In this document: positions 34,555 to 42,990 of the stretch, piece by piece
How the letters are laid out: every line of letters begins with the position of its first letter
How positions within the stretch are numbered: position 1 is the first letter of the stretch
Origin: Asaia sp037151935
GTDB lineage: Bacteria; Pseudomonadota; Alphaproteobacteria; Acetobacterales; Acetobacteraceae
Direction of reading: 5' to 3'
Length of the DNA: 64,000 nucleotides
Assembly (NCBI RefSeq): GCF_051628905.1
Contig: NZ_CP157575.1
Span: forward strand, 1,736,001 to 1,800,000
Notes under the pieces: model-generated
Databases searched by the model: none
What the model was told of the DNA's origin: nothing
What the model saw: only the letters and a program-made list of their open reading frames with translations
Made by a program: the position numbers and the translations under genes

Positions 34555-35952
34555 TTACCGGCGGGCAAACGCGTCCAGAATACGCACCCAGGAGCGGATT
34601 CCTTTGTGAAAGGACTCCACGCCATATTGCTCGTTGGGTGAGTGGATACGGTCATCATCCTGCGCGAAACCGACCAGAAGCGAGTCCATATCGAGCGCCT
34701 CCTTCACCTCGGCCACAACCGGAATCGACCCGCCGCAACCGATAGAGACGGCAGGCACACCCCATTCATCGCCTAGCGCGTCCAGTGCGGTACGCAGGAG
34801 AGGGCCGTCTTCCGGCACGGCAAACCCGGTCGATGCGCCGTGTTCGGTAAAACTTACCTTGGCATCGGGCGGCAGAACGGCACGGATATGGGCACGAAAG
34901 GCCGCACGAACGCACTCGGGATCCTGCCCCGGCACAAGACGGAACGACACTTTTGCCATGGCCTTGGCGGGAAGAACGGTCTTGAACCCATCGCCCTCAT
35001 AGCCGCCGGAGATACCGTTGATTTCATAACTCGGACGTGCCCAGATCTGCTCGATAGCCGTAAATCCTGCCTCGCCCGCAGGCTGCGACAGACCGACAGG
35101 CGCCAGCGTTGCGGAATCATCCGGGAAGATCGCGCGCCACTGCGCACGCACAATATCGGACGGCACAACGACGTTGTCATAGAACCCCGGCAGGGTCACA
35201 TGGCCGGAATCATCGCGCACGCTGCCCAGAGCCTTGCAAAGCAGCTCGATCGGATTGCGCGCCGCATTGCCGAACATGCCCGAATGCAGATCATGCGTGG
35301 CACAGACGATCTCGACTTCCTCTCCCACGAGGCCGCGCAGGCTCGTAGTGATGGCAGGCGTCTTGCGGTCGGGCATGCCGGTATCGCAGATGAGGGCGAC
35401 ATCGGCTTTGAGTTCCGTCGCATTGGCTTTGAGGAAGGGCATGAGATTGGCGCCGCCGCTCTCTTCTTCCCCTTCGATCAGGATCGAAACCCTGACTGGC
35501 AACGTGCCACGAACGGCTTTCCAGGCGCGACAGGCCTCGATGAAGGTCAACAACTGCCCCTTATCGTCAGACGCGCCACGCGCCACGATAATCCTGCGGC
35601 CATCGGCTTCGGTGGTGATCGACGGCTCGAATGGATCGCTCTTCCAGAGTGAGAGAGGATCGGTCGGCTGCACGTCATAATGGCCGTAGAACAGCACATG
35701 TAGCCCGCCTGCCGGGCGCTCGTCATGCCCCACGACCATCGGATGGCCGGGTGTTTCGCGCAGGCTTGCGTCAAAGCCAAGCGCCGTCAGCTCGTCACGC
35801 ACCCATTCGGCAGCCTCGCGGCAATCGCCGGCATGTCTGGGCTGAGCCGAGATGCTGGGGATGCGCAGCAGAGCAAAAAGCCGCTCGAGGCTCTTGTCGA
35901 GATCCTGATCGACGCGCGCCAGTACTGTTTCCGTGCTCTCAGTCACCCGCAC
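34555..35952 (-). CDS. M20 family dipeptidase
   Basis: 465 aa metallopeptidase. Zinc-site motifs are intact: LFYGHYDVQPTDP, ASDDKGQ, ILIEGEEESGG (catalytic Glu), and ICDTGMPD. The lid-domain FDLHS-type motif appears as ATHDLHSGMFG. The C-terminal His ligand lies in HSPNEQYGVESF. It cleaves dipeptides or related amides in the cytoplasm. Its start overlaps the end of the 990-aa glycosyltransferase gene by 14 bp. It is a different M20 subgroup from the pseudogene at 10062. Confidence 0.9.
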   Translation of the reverse strand: MRVTESTETVLARVDQDLDKSLERLFALLRIPSISAQPRHAGDCREAAEWVRDELTALGFDASLRETPGHPMVVGHDERPAGGLHVLFYGHYDVQPTDPLSLWKSDPFEPSITTEADGRRIIVARGASDDKGQLLTFIEACRAWKAVRGTLPVRVSILIEGEEESGGANLMPFLKANATELKADVALICDTGMPDRKTPAITTSLRGLVGEEVEIVCATHDLHSGMFGNAARNPIELLCKALGSVRDDSGHVTLPGFYDNVVVPSDIVRAQWRAIFPDDSATLAPVGLSQPAGEAGFTAIEQIWARPSYEINGISGGYEGDGFKTVLPAKAMAKVSFRLVPGQDPECVRAAFRAHIRAVLPPDAKVSFTEHGASTGFAVPEDGPLLRTALDALGDEWGVPAVSIGCGGSIPVVAEVKEALDMDSLLVGFAQDDDRIHSPNEQYGVESFHKGIRSWVRILDAFARR

Positions 35953-38911
35953 TCTCCTTCACCACACTCACTCCAACGAGACAGGCCAGGGTCTTGCGAT
36001 AGGCAGCCCGCATCTCCGCCGCCTGGCGCGATGCTGTCTCCGACGCCTGGCGCCACATCTCCTCATCCTGATAAAGGCTGACGATCGCGTCTGCAAACCG
36101 CCCTGCGTCGAGCGGCACCTCGAGAGGCTCCATCAGGGGTCCTCCTTCTCCGATACAAGGCAATCCGCATGAGGCCGCTTCAATACGCTGAAGCGCGATC
36201 TCACCACTTCGCTCATCGGGCGCAATCAGAACACGACAAGCAGCAGCCAACTCTACGAAAGGTGCCTGCCCCGCCATAAGCGGCGCAACCTGCCGATAAT
36301 GGGTAATCATGGATAAATCGAGCGATTGCAGGGACTCATTGGCCAGTATCAGATTGACCGGCTCGGCCAGACGACCATCGAGACGCAACAACACGTCGCG
36401 CACGAACCACCTGAGAAATGTCTGCGTATATCCGGGTGCCGTTGCCGGTTGTGCGGCAAAAAGCAGATTACGCCTGTCGGCAAAGTCGCGGCCCGACAGC
36501 GCAGGCGCCGCCTCGCCCAGAATGGTCAGTCCGACGAGCCCGGCTTCGCGCAGAAGTGCTGCCTGTCTCTCGCTCTGAACGACGATATCCTGACAGAACC
36601 AGGCATTGGCCGTCTCTTCTGCAAGACGCTGCCGGTAGAACTCCGTTTCATCAAACTCGCCGGTTTTGGCAGAAAGGCGTTGATCGTTCTCCTGCTCGAA
36701 GGTCTCGATTTCGCGTAGATCGAGGATTACCCGCTCTTCAGGAAGATAAGCGGCCTTTTCACTCAGAAGAGGAAACACGGTGTTAAGTGCATGACCACCG
36801 CATATCCAGATTCGATCAAAGCCGCGCACGCGCTGCTCGATGAGACAGCCCAGACTCTCTGTCGAGCCGCTGCGATATTCGAGTTCTTCTGGCATCTCCT
36901 GTCTCAGACAGGTCTCGGCCCTATCTCCCTCGACCAGCACGAACAATGTGACCTGCAGCCCAAGATCAATGAGCGTTTCACTCAAAGCTCTTACACGTAT
37001 CTTGTGAGAGATCTTCTCAGGGGTTCCATCCCGCACGATCAGAAGAAGCCGCTCGCCCCAACGCGACGAGCGATGCAAAATCTCTGCGTTCTGCGGTGCC
37101 TGAGGCAGACTGCCACGCAGAATATCGGCGAAATGGCGCCGCAACATCAATGCATCACGCGAAAGGGCGGCTGGGTGTGCCGGTTCTCGCTCTGGCGAGC
37201 GGAGAACGAACCCCGGATCGTAGACAATACGCTTGGATGGCAGAGCCTGCCGAATGCTCAGCCCGAGTGCGGCCCAAACCGGCACTGGAAGCGTCAGGGC
37301 CTGAAGATCCGGCCTGTCTGAAGACAGGCTGCGAAGATTTTCGGCGAAACAGAGGAGGGCACCCCCTCCCACGGTGTCACAGGCACGAACGAAATCGACC
37401 TCCTGCGCAAAAGCTTCCATGCCCGCCCCATAGGGCTGGCAACTGCCATCACGCGCGACAGAAAGCCCTGCCTCGATCACACGAAGATCATAGCCGAGGA
37501 TCTGGGGCGCAACCGCAATCACTCTGTCTTGACCAAGACGCGATAAACCGTTCTCGAGAGACCCGTAAAAGAGGTGACACCCTGCCTCGATCAGCAAGAC
37601 GCGGTCAGCGGCGAGCTGAGGTACCGCACGCTGCCAGCCATCCTGCAGACGGGATGATGCCAGGGAAAGACGTTCCACCCCATGGGCGTAGCGCTCGATC
37701 TCCGCGGTTTCGTCTTTCGCTCCTGCGTCCAGAAGAACAACCTGCATCGCCCCGCGATTGCCCTCATGCAGCGACGCCAGAGTCTGGATTAGCGCAAGAA
37801 AATGCGACGTCGCCAGGATGACAACGCTTAATTCGGGCGTGCCCACATAGCGAAAATCAAGAGGCGTGCGTGACAGAAGAGGCAGAAGCGTCTCAGCCCG
37901 CAAGGCCTGAAGATTCTCAAGCTGACGAAGGACAGGAGCATCTGCCAGAGACGTGGCGGGGGGGCTGCCCCCGGTTTTGACGAGATCGATAAAAGCATTG
38001 CTACAAATCTCGCGCCAGCTCGGAGCATGACCCATAAGGCGCGTACTGGGCAGCGAGATGCCCTCTGCCGGACTACGCCCCTCAAACAAGCCATAACGTA
38101 CAAAATGATCATAGCCGTTGCGTAGTGATCGGGCGCGCACCTGATCATTCACATCGGGATAGCGCTCGAGATACGCGCGCTCGCTGAAGACCGCGTTCGG
38201 ACTGTAATGCGTCGGGGTTTCATTCGAGAGATAATGATGAAGCGGCGATACATACTCGCCACTCTCGATCTTGCCCGAGACATCTTCATACTGCGCCAGA
38301 TACCAGACCGGATCGAAATACCACGAGCATCGTAACGTGTTGAGATCCTGCGAAAGGGTCAGCCGGGTAAATTCCCCCATCCCGGAATCAAGCGGCACAC
38401 GCTGCTGAAACAGACTCGCGCGCAGGATGTCAGGCACAAAGAAGGGCGTGCTGACGCGTCGCTCGAGTTGCCCTTTCTCCAGATAGTGATCATAGCCATT
38501 ACTATAACCCATTTCACGGACAAGTGCGGGCGTCAGGTCAGGATTTTGGCAGAAATACTCGCTTTCCGAAAAGAGCCAGTGACAGGAGCGCCCTCGGTGA
38601 CCCGTCTCGCAATAATGCTGAAAACCGGAATCGAAAACGCCCATCCTGATGCCATTTTCGACATCGAAATGAACACGCCGATACCAGATCTCGTCGAAAT
38701 ACCGGTTGGGTGAGTGGGCATAGCGCGCGCCATCACGCTGCCAGAATTCGAAGAGACCACGATCGTCAGGCAGGCTGCCCGTCATGTCTATGACGGTCTG
38801 GCCGTAGCGCGCGCGATACCAGGCGGGATCGAAGACGGCCCAGAGTGGCGTATGGGTGTCGCGCTCTTCACCCGGTCCGAGCGCGGTCAAGGTTTCTGGT
38901 ATCACGGTCAT
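35939..38911 (-). CDS. Giant repeat-containing glycosyltransferase
   Basis: 990 aa, three regions. Residues 20-285 contain about six degenerate repeats of 40-50 residues with the pattern FDxxWYxxxY...DV......G..HYxxxGxxxGRxP. Good examples are FDPVWYLAQYEDVSG with LHHYLSNE, and AYLERYPDVND with GYDHFVRYGLFEGRSP. Residues 360-600 look like a GT2-type domain (PELSVVILATSHFLALIQTL), but the usual DDGSxDGT is altered to LLDAGAKDET. The C-terminal 350 residues resemble a GT4 domain with the donor-site pattern APDERSGEIALQRIEAASCGLPCIG. It sits 18 bp after secB. A surface-glycan role is inference. Confidence 0.75.
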   Translation of the reverse strand: MTVIPETLTALGPGEERDTHTPLWAVFDPAWYRARYGQTVIDMTGSLPDDRGLFEFWQRDGARYAHSPNRYFDEIWYRRVHFDVENGIRMGVFDSGFQHYCETGHRGRSCHWLFSESEYFCQNPDLTPALVREMGYSNGYDHYLEKGQLERRVSTPFFVPDILRASLFQQRVPLDSGMGEFTRLTLSQDLNTLRCSWYFDPVWYLAQYEDVSGKIESGEYVSPLHHYLSNETPTHYSPNAVFSERAYLERYPDVNDQVRARSLRNGYDHFVRYGLFEGRSPAEGISLPSTRLMGHAPSWREICSNAFIDLVKTGGSPPATSLADAPVLRQLENLQALRAETLLPLLSRTPLDFRYVGTPELSVVILATSHFLALIQTLASLHEGNRGAMQVVLLDAGAKDETAEIERYAHGVERLSLASSRLQDGWQRAVPQLAADRVLLIEAGCHLFYGSLENGLSRLGQDRVIAVAPQILGYDLRVIEAGLSVARDGSCQPYGAGMEAFAQEVDFVRACDTVGGGALLCFAENLRSLSSDRPDLQALTLPVPVWAALGLSIRQALPSKRIVYDPGFVLRSPEREPAHPAALSRDALMLRRHFADILRGSLPQAPQNAEILHRSSRWGERLLLIVRDGTPEKISHKIRVRALSETLIDLGLQVTLFVLVEGDRAETCLRQEMPEELEYRSGSTESLGCLIEQRVRGFDRIWICGGHALNTVFPLLSEKAAYLPEERVILDLREIETFEQENDQRLSAKTGEFDETEFYRQRLAEETANAWFCQDIVVQSERQAALLREAGLVGLTILGEAAPALSGRDFADRRNLLFAAQPATAPGYTQTFLRWFVRDVLLRLDGRLAEPVNLILANESLQSLDLSMITHYRQVAPLMAGQAPFVELAAACRVLIAPDERSGEIALQRIEAASCGLPCIGEGGPLMEPLEVPLDAGRFADAIVSLYQDEEMWRQASETASRQAAEMRAAYRKTLACLVGVSVVKESAGD

Positions 38912-38929
38912 CTTACCGGCCTCAAAGCG

Positions 38930-39430
38930 TCAGGACTGTGCCCGGCGGCTTTGCATGAGGGCATTGAAGTCGACAGGCTGGATATTGGCGACCGGAAAAC
39001 CGGACTCACGGATCAGGTTCAGAAGCAGATGACGTGCGGATGGAAAAAGCTGGCGCGGCGCCTCAACGAGCAACAGCGTCTCTATCATGTCCTGACGCGC
39101 ATTCTGCAGCGCAAAGAGCCCGGAATAGACCAGATCGATCCTGTAGAGAATTTCCGGTTCAGGCATTTCCGGCATAGGCGGCGTGCGATAACCGATGCCC
39201 TGCATGGCGAGACTGACCTCGAAATTCGGCTGATCTTCGCCGAGCTGCCGGGCATTGACGTCGATACGCAGCCCCACATGCGGTCGAGGAGGCAGGTTAT
39301 AGAACACTTCTGGCGCACCGACCGAAGCGATGCTGGAGGATTTCAGATATTGCGTGCCGGAGACGAGCAGCGTTTCCAGTGCAATCCGATCCGAGCGGCC
39401 GGCTGTGCCCGTGTCTTCCTGTTCCGACAT
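38930..39430 (-). CDS. secB: Protein-export chaperone SecB
   Basis: 166 aa. The hallmarks are QYLKSSSIASVGAPEVF, the LVYSGLFALQN strand, LLLVEAPRQLFPSARHLLLNLIRESGFP and IQPVDFNALMQ. SecB holds exported proteins unfolded and passes them to SecA. It is the first gene of a tightly packed minus-strand run that continues with the large glycosyltransferase, the dipeptidase and pdxAJ. Confidence 0.95.
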   Translation of the reverse strand: MSEQEDTGTAGRSDRIALETLLVSGTQYLKSSSIASVGAPEVFYNLPPRPHVGLRIDVNARQLGEDQPNFEVSLAMQGIGYRTPPMPEMPEPEILYRIDLVYSGLFALQNARQDMIETLLLVEAPRQLFPSARHLLLNLIRESGFPVANIQPVDFNALMQSRRAQS

Positions 39431-39584
39431 GAAATCTCATTCCCTCAATGTCTTTTCATTGCAATGCTTTCTGACCGAAAGCATACAGCGCCAATGCTTG
39501 TGTCATGACTTGCCGGACAAGGCCAGCCAACGCAGGAAAAACGCCGGTCACGCTCATCATTTAATACAAGGCGGTCATCAACCG

Positions 39585-39875
39585 TCAGAAGCTCTGTCCA
39601 CGCAGAAAACCGAGCGCCGGCAGCGGAGACCAGCTTTTGGGTATCTCGGCACGCGCGATCTGCCGCAATTCATAGCGTAACGGTGCCTTCTGCTCCGAGG
39701 CCAGAAAATGCCTGTACTCATGCACCTGCCGACTGCGCCAGACACAATCAGCCTCCGCTGCCTCGTGACTGGCATGAACATTGGCAATACGACTGCGACG
39801 CCCCTGCCAGGCAATGACCGCCCAGAGCCTGTCGACATTGGGCAAAGGCGGTCGGAACATCAAAAGCTGCGACAT
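39585..39875 (-). CDS. Small hypothetical protein, doubtful
   Basis: 96 aa if started at the ATG at 39875, which has GGGAGG about 11 bases upstream (a slightly longer start exists at 39899). The sequence is Trp/Arg/His-rich with no signal or membrane segment. The frame lies upstream of secB in the same direction, in a place with no better gene on either strand. I do not recognise it; it may be a chance frame. Confidence 0.38.
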   Translation of the reverse strand: MSQLLMFRPPLPNVDRLWAVIAWQGRRSRIANVHASHEAAEADCVWRSRQVHEYRHFLASEQKAPLRYELRQIARAEIPKSWSPLPALGFLRGQSF

Positions 39876-40055
39876 GAGGGGCACGACCTCCCTGATCATG
39901 GGCCGGGAATGTCCATGACCGGATCACGTCTCGCGGTCGAGCGTCAAGAAAAAGCAACAAACCTTGCCGCTTATCGGAACCCGAGGTAAGGCGATACGAT
40001 CAGTCTACGGCTCGAAATTCTTGCGCCGATAACTCGTTGAAGTGAGGTCTTTCCG

Positions 40056-40397
40056 ATGGTGCGCTTACTCGTTATCGTCGTTTTTCTTGTCGTTCTGATC
40101 ACCTTTGCTTTGAGCAACCCCGATCCGCAATCGCTTTGGGTCGTTTCCTATGGCTGGCAATTCTCGGTCGGGATGCTGGTTCTTGGCGTCGGTGCCGCAA
40201 GCTTCCTTCTCGGCGGCTTCGTGATGTTCATTGGCGAGGTCAAGCAGCGCTCGCGCGCCAGAAAAGCGGAACAGCAGGTGCGTGCGCTCGAGAGCCAGGT
40301 GCTCGATCTCCATCAGCGCCTAGATCGCCTGACCCTTGCGACCGATCCCAGCCGTGCGCCGTATGAAGCACCGGCTGCAACGTCCGTCGCCCCCTGA
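40056..40397 (+). CDS. LapA-domain (DUF1049) membrane protein
   Basis: 113 aa. Two membrane helices (about residues 3-20 and 36-58) flank the conserved SNPDPQSLWVVSYGWQFSV segment. A cytoplasmic coiled coil follows (RKAEQQVRALESQVLDLHQRLD). This matches the lipopolysaccharide-assembly LapA domain family, short inner-membrane proteins linked to regulation of LPS synthesis in enterics; the role here is inferred. TGAGG lies eight bases before the ATG. It is followed by the poly-C tract and pyrF. Confidence 0.85.
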   Translation: MVRLLVIVVFLVVLITFALSNPDPQSLWVVSYGWQFSVGMLVLGVGAASFLLGGFVMFIGEVKQRSRARKAEQQVRALESQVLDLHQRLDRLTLATDPSRAPYEAPAATSVAP

Positions 40398-40409
40398 TTC
40401 CCCTATCCT

Positions 40410-40422
40410 CCCCCCCCCCCCC
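40410..40422 (+). repeat. Run of 13 cytosines in the pyrF leader
   Basis: Thirteen consecutive C residues lie 13 bp after the LapA-gene stop and 28 bp before the chosen pyrF start. Such tracts slip during replication and can also be miscounted by sequencing. It is outside both reading frames, so any effect would be on transcription, mRNA structure or SD spacing. Confidence 0.85.
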
Positions 40423-40450
40423 TCCCATGACCGTTCCAGTTAGAGAGACC

Positions 40451-41155
40451 ATGAAGCGCACCCGCCTGATCGCCGCCCTCGACACACAGGATCTCGACCA
40501 GGCACGCGACTGGGCGAAAAAACTCGACGGCACGGTCGATGCCATCAAGCTGGGTATGGAATTCACCTATGCGCAGGGACTCTCTGCCGTACGCAGCGTG
40601 GCAGGCGAGCGCACGCTGTTTCTCGACCTTAAGCTGCATGATATTCCCAATACCGTTGCCAAGGGGCTGACCAGCCTCGCGCCGCTCGGCGCTTCTTTGC
40701 TGACCATTCATGCCAGCGGCGGCAGCGCCATGATCCGTGCCGCACGTCAGGCGATTGACGCTGCCTACCCGCCCCTGCACCGCCCGGTTCTTCTCGCCGT
40801 GACTGTGCTCACGAGCCTTGACGAAGCGGCACTGCATGAAATCGGCATCCCCACAACGCCTCGCGAGCAGGTCGTGCGTCTGGGACGCCTGGCCATGACG
40901 GCCGGGGCAGACGGGCTGGTCTGTTCGGCAGAAGAAATTGCCCCCTTGCGCGACGCGCTGGGCGAAGCGCCCGTTCTGGTCGTGCCCGGCATACGCCCCA
41001 CAGGCTCTGACGCGAACGATCAAAAGCGCATCATGACTCCAAGACAGGCCGCGCAGGCTGGCGCAGACTGGATTGTGGTCGGACGTCCGATCACCCTGGC
41101 GGCGGACCCCGCCGCCGCTGCGGCCTCAATTCAGGCGGAACTCGCTTCCGCATGA
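40451..41155 (+). CDS. pyrF: Orotidine 5'-phosphate decarboxylase
   Basis: 234 aa from the ATG at 40451; the in-frame ATG at 40427 directly follows the C tract, has no SD and would add eight non-conserved residues. The start LIAALDTQDLDQA, the catalytic stretch LFLDLKLHDIPNTVA (the Asp-Lys-x-x-Asp core) and VVPGIRP are diagnostic. The enzyme makes UMP in pyrimidine synthesis. The stop overlaps the trpF start by four bases. Confidence 0.96.
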   Translation: MKRTRLIAALDTQDLDQARDWAKKLDGTVDAIKLGMEFTYAQGLSAVRSVAGERTLFLDLKLHDIPNTVAKGLTSLAPLGASLLTIHASGGSAMIRAARQAIDAAYPPLHRPVLLAVTVLTSLDEAALHEIGIPTTPREQVVRLGRLAMTAGADGLVCSAEEIAPLRDALGEAPVLVVPGIRPTGSDANDQKRIMTPRQAAQAGADWIVVGRPITLAADPAAAAASIQAELASA

Positions 41156-41796
41156 AAACGGGGGTCAAGATCTGCGGTCTGATGGATAGCGACGGACTGC
41201 GGTCCGCCTGCGAAGCCGGGGCCGACTGGATCGGCTTCGTGTTTTTCGCCAAGTCCCCGCGCTTTGTGACCCCGCAAGAAGCTGCGGAACTGGTCGCATC
41301 CTATAGGGGCACGTTGCCCAAGATCGTCGGGCTTTTCGTCAAGGCCAGCGACGAGCAGATTGCCGCGACGCTCTCGACGGTACACCTCGACATCCTGCAG
41401 CTTTATGACACGCCAGAGCGGGCACGGGCCATCAAGGCCCGGTTCGGCCTTCCAGTATGGCTGTCCTGCGCTATCACAGACCAGAACGACCTTCCCACAG
41501 AGTCTGATCTCGACGGCTACGTGATAGAACCGCGCGCACCCGACAACGCCTCACGCCCTGGCGGCAATGGAATCAGCCTCGACTGGGCGCTGCTTCAGAG
41601 CTGGCATTCTCCCTCGCCCTGGATGCTGGCTGGTGGGCTGAACCCGGACAATATCGCGCAGGCAATCGCTGCCAGCGGCGCCCCTGCGGTGGATGTCTCT
41701 TCAGGCGTAGAAACCGCGCCCGGATGCAAATCTCCCGCATTGATCCGAAATTTCATCAAAAACGCCAGAGGCACTTGCGCGCCAGACAGAAAATGA
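41152..41796 (+). CDS. trpF: Phosphoribosylanthranilate isomerase
   Basis: 214 aa. The N-terminal VKICGLMDSDGLRSACEAGADWIGFVFFAKSPRFV is diagnostic, with the catalytic cysteine in KICG. LDILQLYDTPE and the phosphate-binding LAGGLNPDN / AVDVSSGVE follow. It catalyses the third step of tryptophan synthesis. It overlaps pyrF by four bases, an ATGA junction. No other trp genes follow; a tRNA gene comes next. Confidence 0.95.
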   Translation: MKTGVKICGLMDSDGLRSACEAGADWIGFVFFAKSPRFVTPQEAAELVASYRGTLPKIVGLFVKASDEQIAATLSTVHLDILQLYDTPERARAIKARFGLPVWLSCAITDQNDLPTESDLDGYVIEPRAPDNASRPGGNGISLDWALLQSWHSPSPWMLAGGLNPDNIAQAIAASGAPAVDVSSGVETAPGCKSPALIRNFIKNARGTCAPDRK

Positions 41797-41813
41797 TATG
41801 GTCCGCCCGCGCT

Positions 41814-41904
41814 GGAGAGATGGCCGAGCGGCTTAAGGCGCACGCTTGGAAAGCGTGTGTACGTTAATAGCGTACCGTGGGTTCGAATCCCACTCTCTCC
41901 GCCA
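41814..41904 (+). tRNA. tRNA-Ser (anticodon GGA)
   Basis: A 7-bp acceptor stem GGAGAGA/TCTCTCC closes the molecule. The anticodon stem CACGC/GCGTG encloses the loop TTGGAAA, giving anticodon GGA, which reads UCC and UCU. A long variable arm (GTACG...CGTAC), typical of class II serine tRNAs, precedes the T arm with GTTCGAATCC. G73 and an encoded CCA end it at 41904. Confidence 0.96.
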
Positions 41905-41971
41905 CCAACTCCCTGAAAATCATGAAAATTATGTCGCTCGCTCATCTGAGGACGCACTTTCTTCAAGACTC

Positions 41972-41996
41972 TTCTCCATTCTGGGAGAGCTTTTTC
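41972..41996 (+). terminator. Possible terminator of tRNA-Ser
   Basis: TCTCC at 41973-41977 pairs with GGAGA at 41984-41988 around a 6-base loop, and CTTTTTC follows at once. The stem is short, so the terminator is weak at best. Confidence 0.4.
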
Positions 41997-42209
41997 ATTA
42001 TGCGCGGCATTATATTTCCTCTCCCTCCTGCCAGCACCACAAAATGCGCCAAGGAATCCACGAAACACTTCATGCGATCAATCTGGACCGCTCGACACAA
42101 TGAGGCTTGTCCCACGTTGCAGTAGCAATTCTACCCGGCGCTCGGGCGAGCGGCGTCAGTGTTATTGCGCAACAGAATGCGCTGATTCTTTTTCCTCATC
42201 TCTTTCAGC

Positions 42210-42254
42210 TTGTCATAATCCGATAATATCATATTATCGATATATAGATAATAT
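42210..42254 (+). promoter_or_regulatory. Promoter with palindromic operator of the ArsR-family gene
   Basis: TTGTCA at 42210-42215 and TATTAT at 42232-42237, 16 bp apart, fit a sigma-70 promoter. A perfect 19-base palindrome, CGATAATAT-C-ATATTATCG, occupies 42221-42239 and covers the -10 box. A further GATAATAT half-site is at 42247-42254. AT-rich palindromes over the promoter are what BigR-type repressors bind, so autoregulation is likely. Confidence 0.7.
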
Positions 42255-42263
42255 GAGGGCGTC

Positions 42264-42572
42264 ATGGCCGACGAAATGGAAAACAAATCGGCTGAGGTGG
42301 CCGAAATTCTGAAAACGCTCGCTCACCCAGGACGCCTGCTCATTGCCTGCACTCTGGTCGAGCGAGAGCTTTCGGTCGGGCAGATCGAAGACGAACTCGG
42401 CATCCGACAACCTGCTCTCTCCCGTCATCTCAAGATACTTAAAACCGAACAGGTTATTTCAAGCCGGAAGCAGGGAGTGTCCGTATTTTACCACCTTTCG
42501 GATCGAAAGGTGGCTGCTCTGATCAGATTTCTCTACGAGACTTATTGCCGCGACCACCATGATCCTGTCTGA
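42264..42572 (+). CDS. BigR/SqrR-type ArsR-family persulfide-responsive repressor
   Basis: 102 aa winged-helix protein: LKTLAHPGRLLIACTLVERELSVGQIEDELG, then the recognition helix RQPALSRHLKILK and the wing SRKQGVSVFYHL. Two cysteines, C29 and C95, are 66 residues apart, the same spacing as the redox pair of BigR and SqrR, which form a tetrasulfide or disulfide on exposure to persulfides and release DNA. GAGGG precedes the ATG. Its 3' end overlaps the next gene by 14 bp. The sensing mechanism is inferred from the conserved cysteine spacing. Confidence 0.85.
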   Translation: MADEMENKSAEVAEILKTLAHPGRLLIACTLVERELSVGQIEDELGIRQPALSRHLKILKTEQVISSRKQGVSVFYHLSDRKVAALIRFLYETYCRDHHDPV

Positions 42573-42990
42573 ACCAAATTTTCAGGGCCTCGCAGGCGGG
42601 TTACTGATCGGGCTCTCCTGCGCAGCGTATCTTCTACTCACCGGGCGAAGCGTCGGAATCAGCGGTATGGTCGCGGGCCTATTTGCAGAGAAGTCTTCGT
42701 CGCCAGACACGACATTCCTGCTCGGGCTCATCGTGGGGCCGTTATTGTGGCGTCTGGTTTGGGGCGTCTGGCCCCCGATCACAATCCATGCCTCTTTTTT
42801 GACCGTGGTAATTTCCGGCCTTCTCGTGGGCTTCGGCACGCGTCTGGGCAGTGGCTGCACGAGCGGGCATGGCGTCATGGGTATGGCGCGTCTTTCCCCA
42901 CGCTCGCTGATCGCCGTAGTCACCTTTCTCACCGTGGGCGCGAGCACCGCCACGCTCTTTCATCTTCTGACAGGTGGCATGCAGCCATGA
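42559..42990 (+). CDS. YeeE/YedE-type sulfur transport subunit (first half)
   Basis: 143 aa with four to five hydrophobic segments. The motif LGSGCTSGHGVMGMARLSPRS, with its conserved cysteine, is the signature of the YeeE/YedE (Sulf_transp) family, which takes up thiosulfate or related sulfur compounds. In other bacteria such half-size pairs (PmpA/PmpB) are controlled by BigR. The start lies inside the end of the regulator gene, and the stop overlaps the next start by four bases. Confidence 0.88.
   Translation: MILSEPNFQGLAGGLLIGLSCAAYLLLTGRSVGISGMVAGLFAEKSSSPDTTFLLGLIVGPLLWRLVWGVWPPITIHASFLTVVISGLLVGFGTRLGSGCTSGHGVMGMARLSPRSLIAVVTFLTVGASTATLFHLLTGGMQP

Larger units (their letters stand above)
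41905..42263. other. Gap after tRNA-Ser; leader of the sulfur operon
   Basis: No gene is supported here; short open frames lack any features. It starts with a possible tRNA terminator at 41972-41996 and ends with the promoter-operator region of the ArsR-family gene. The last 60 bases are very AT-rich. Confidence 0.5.
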
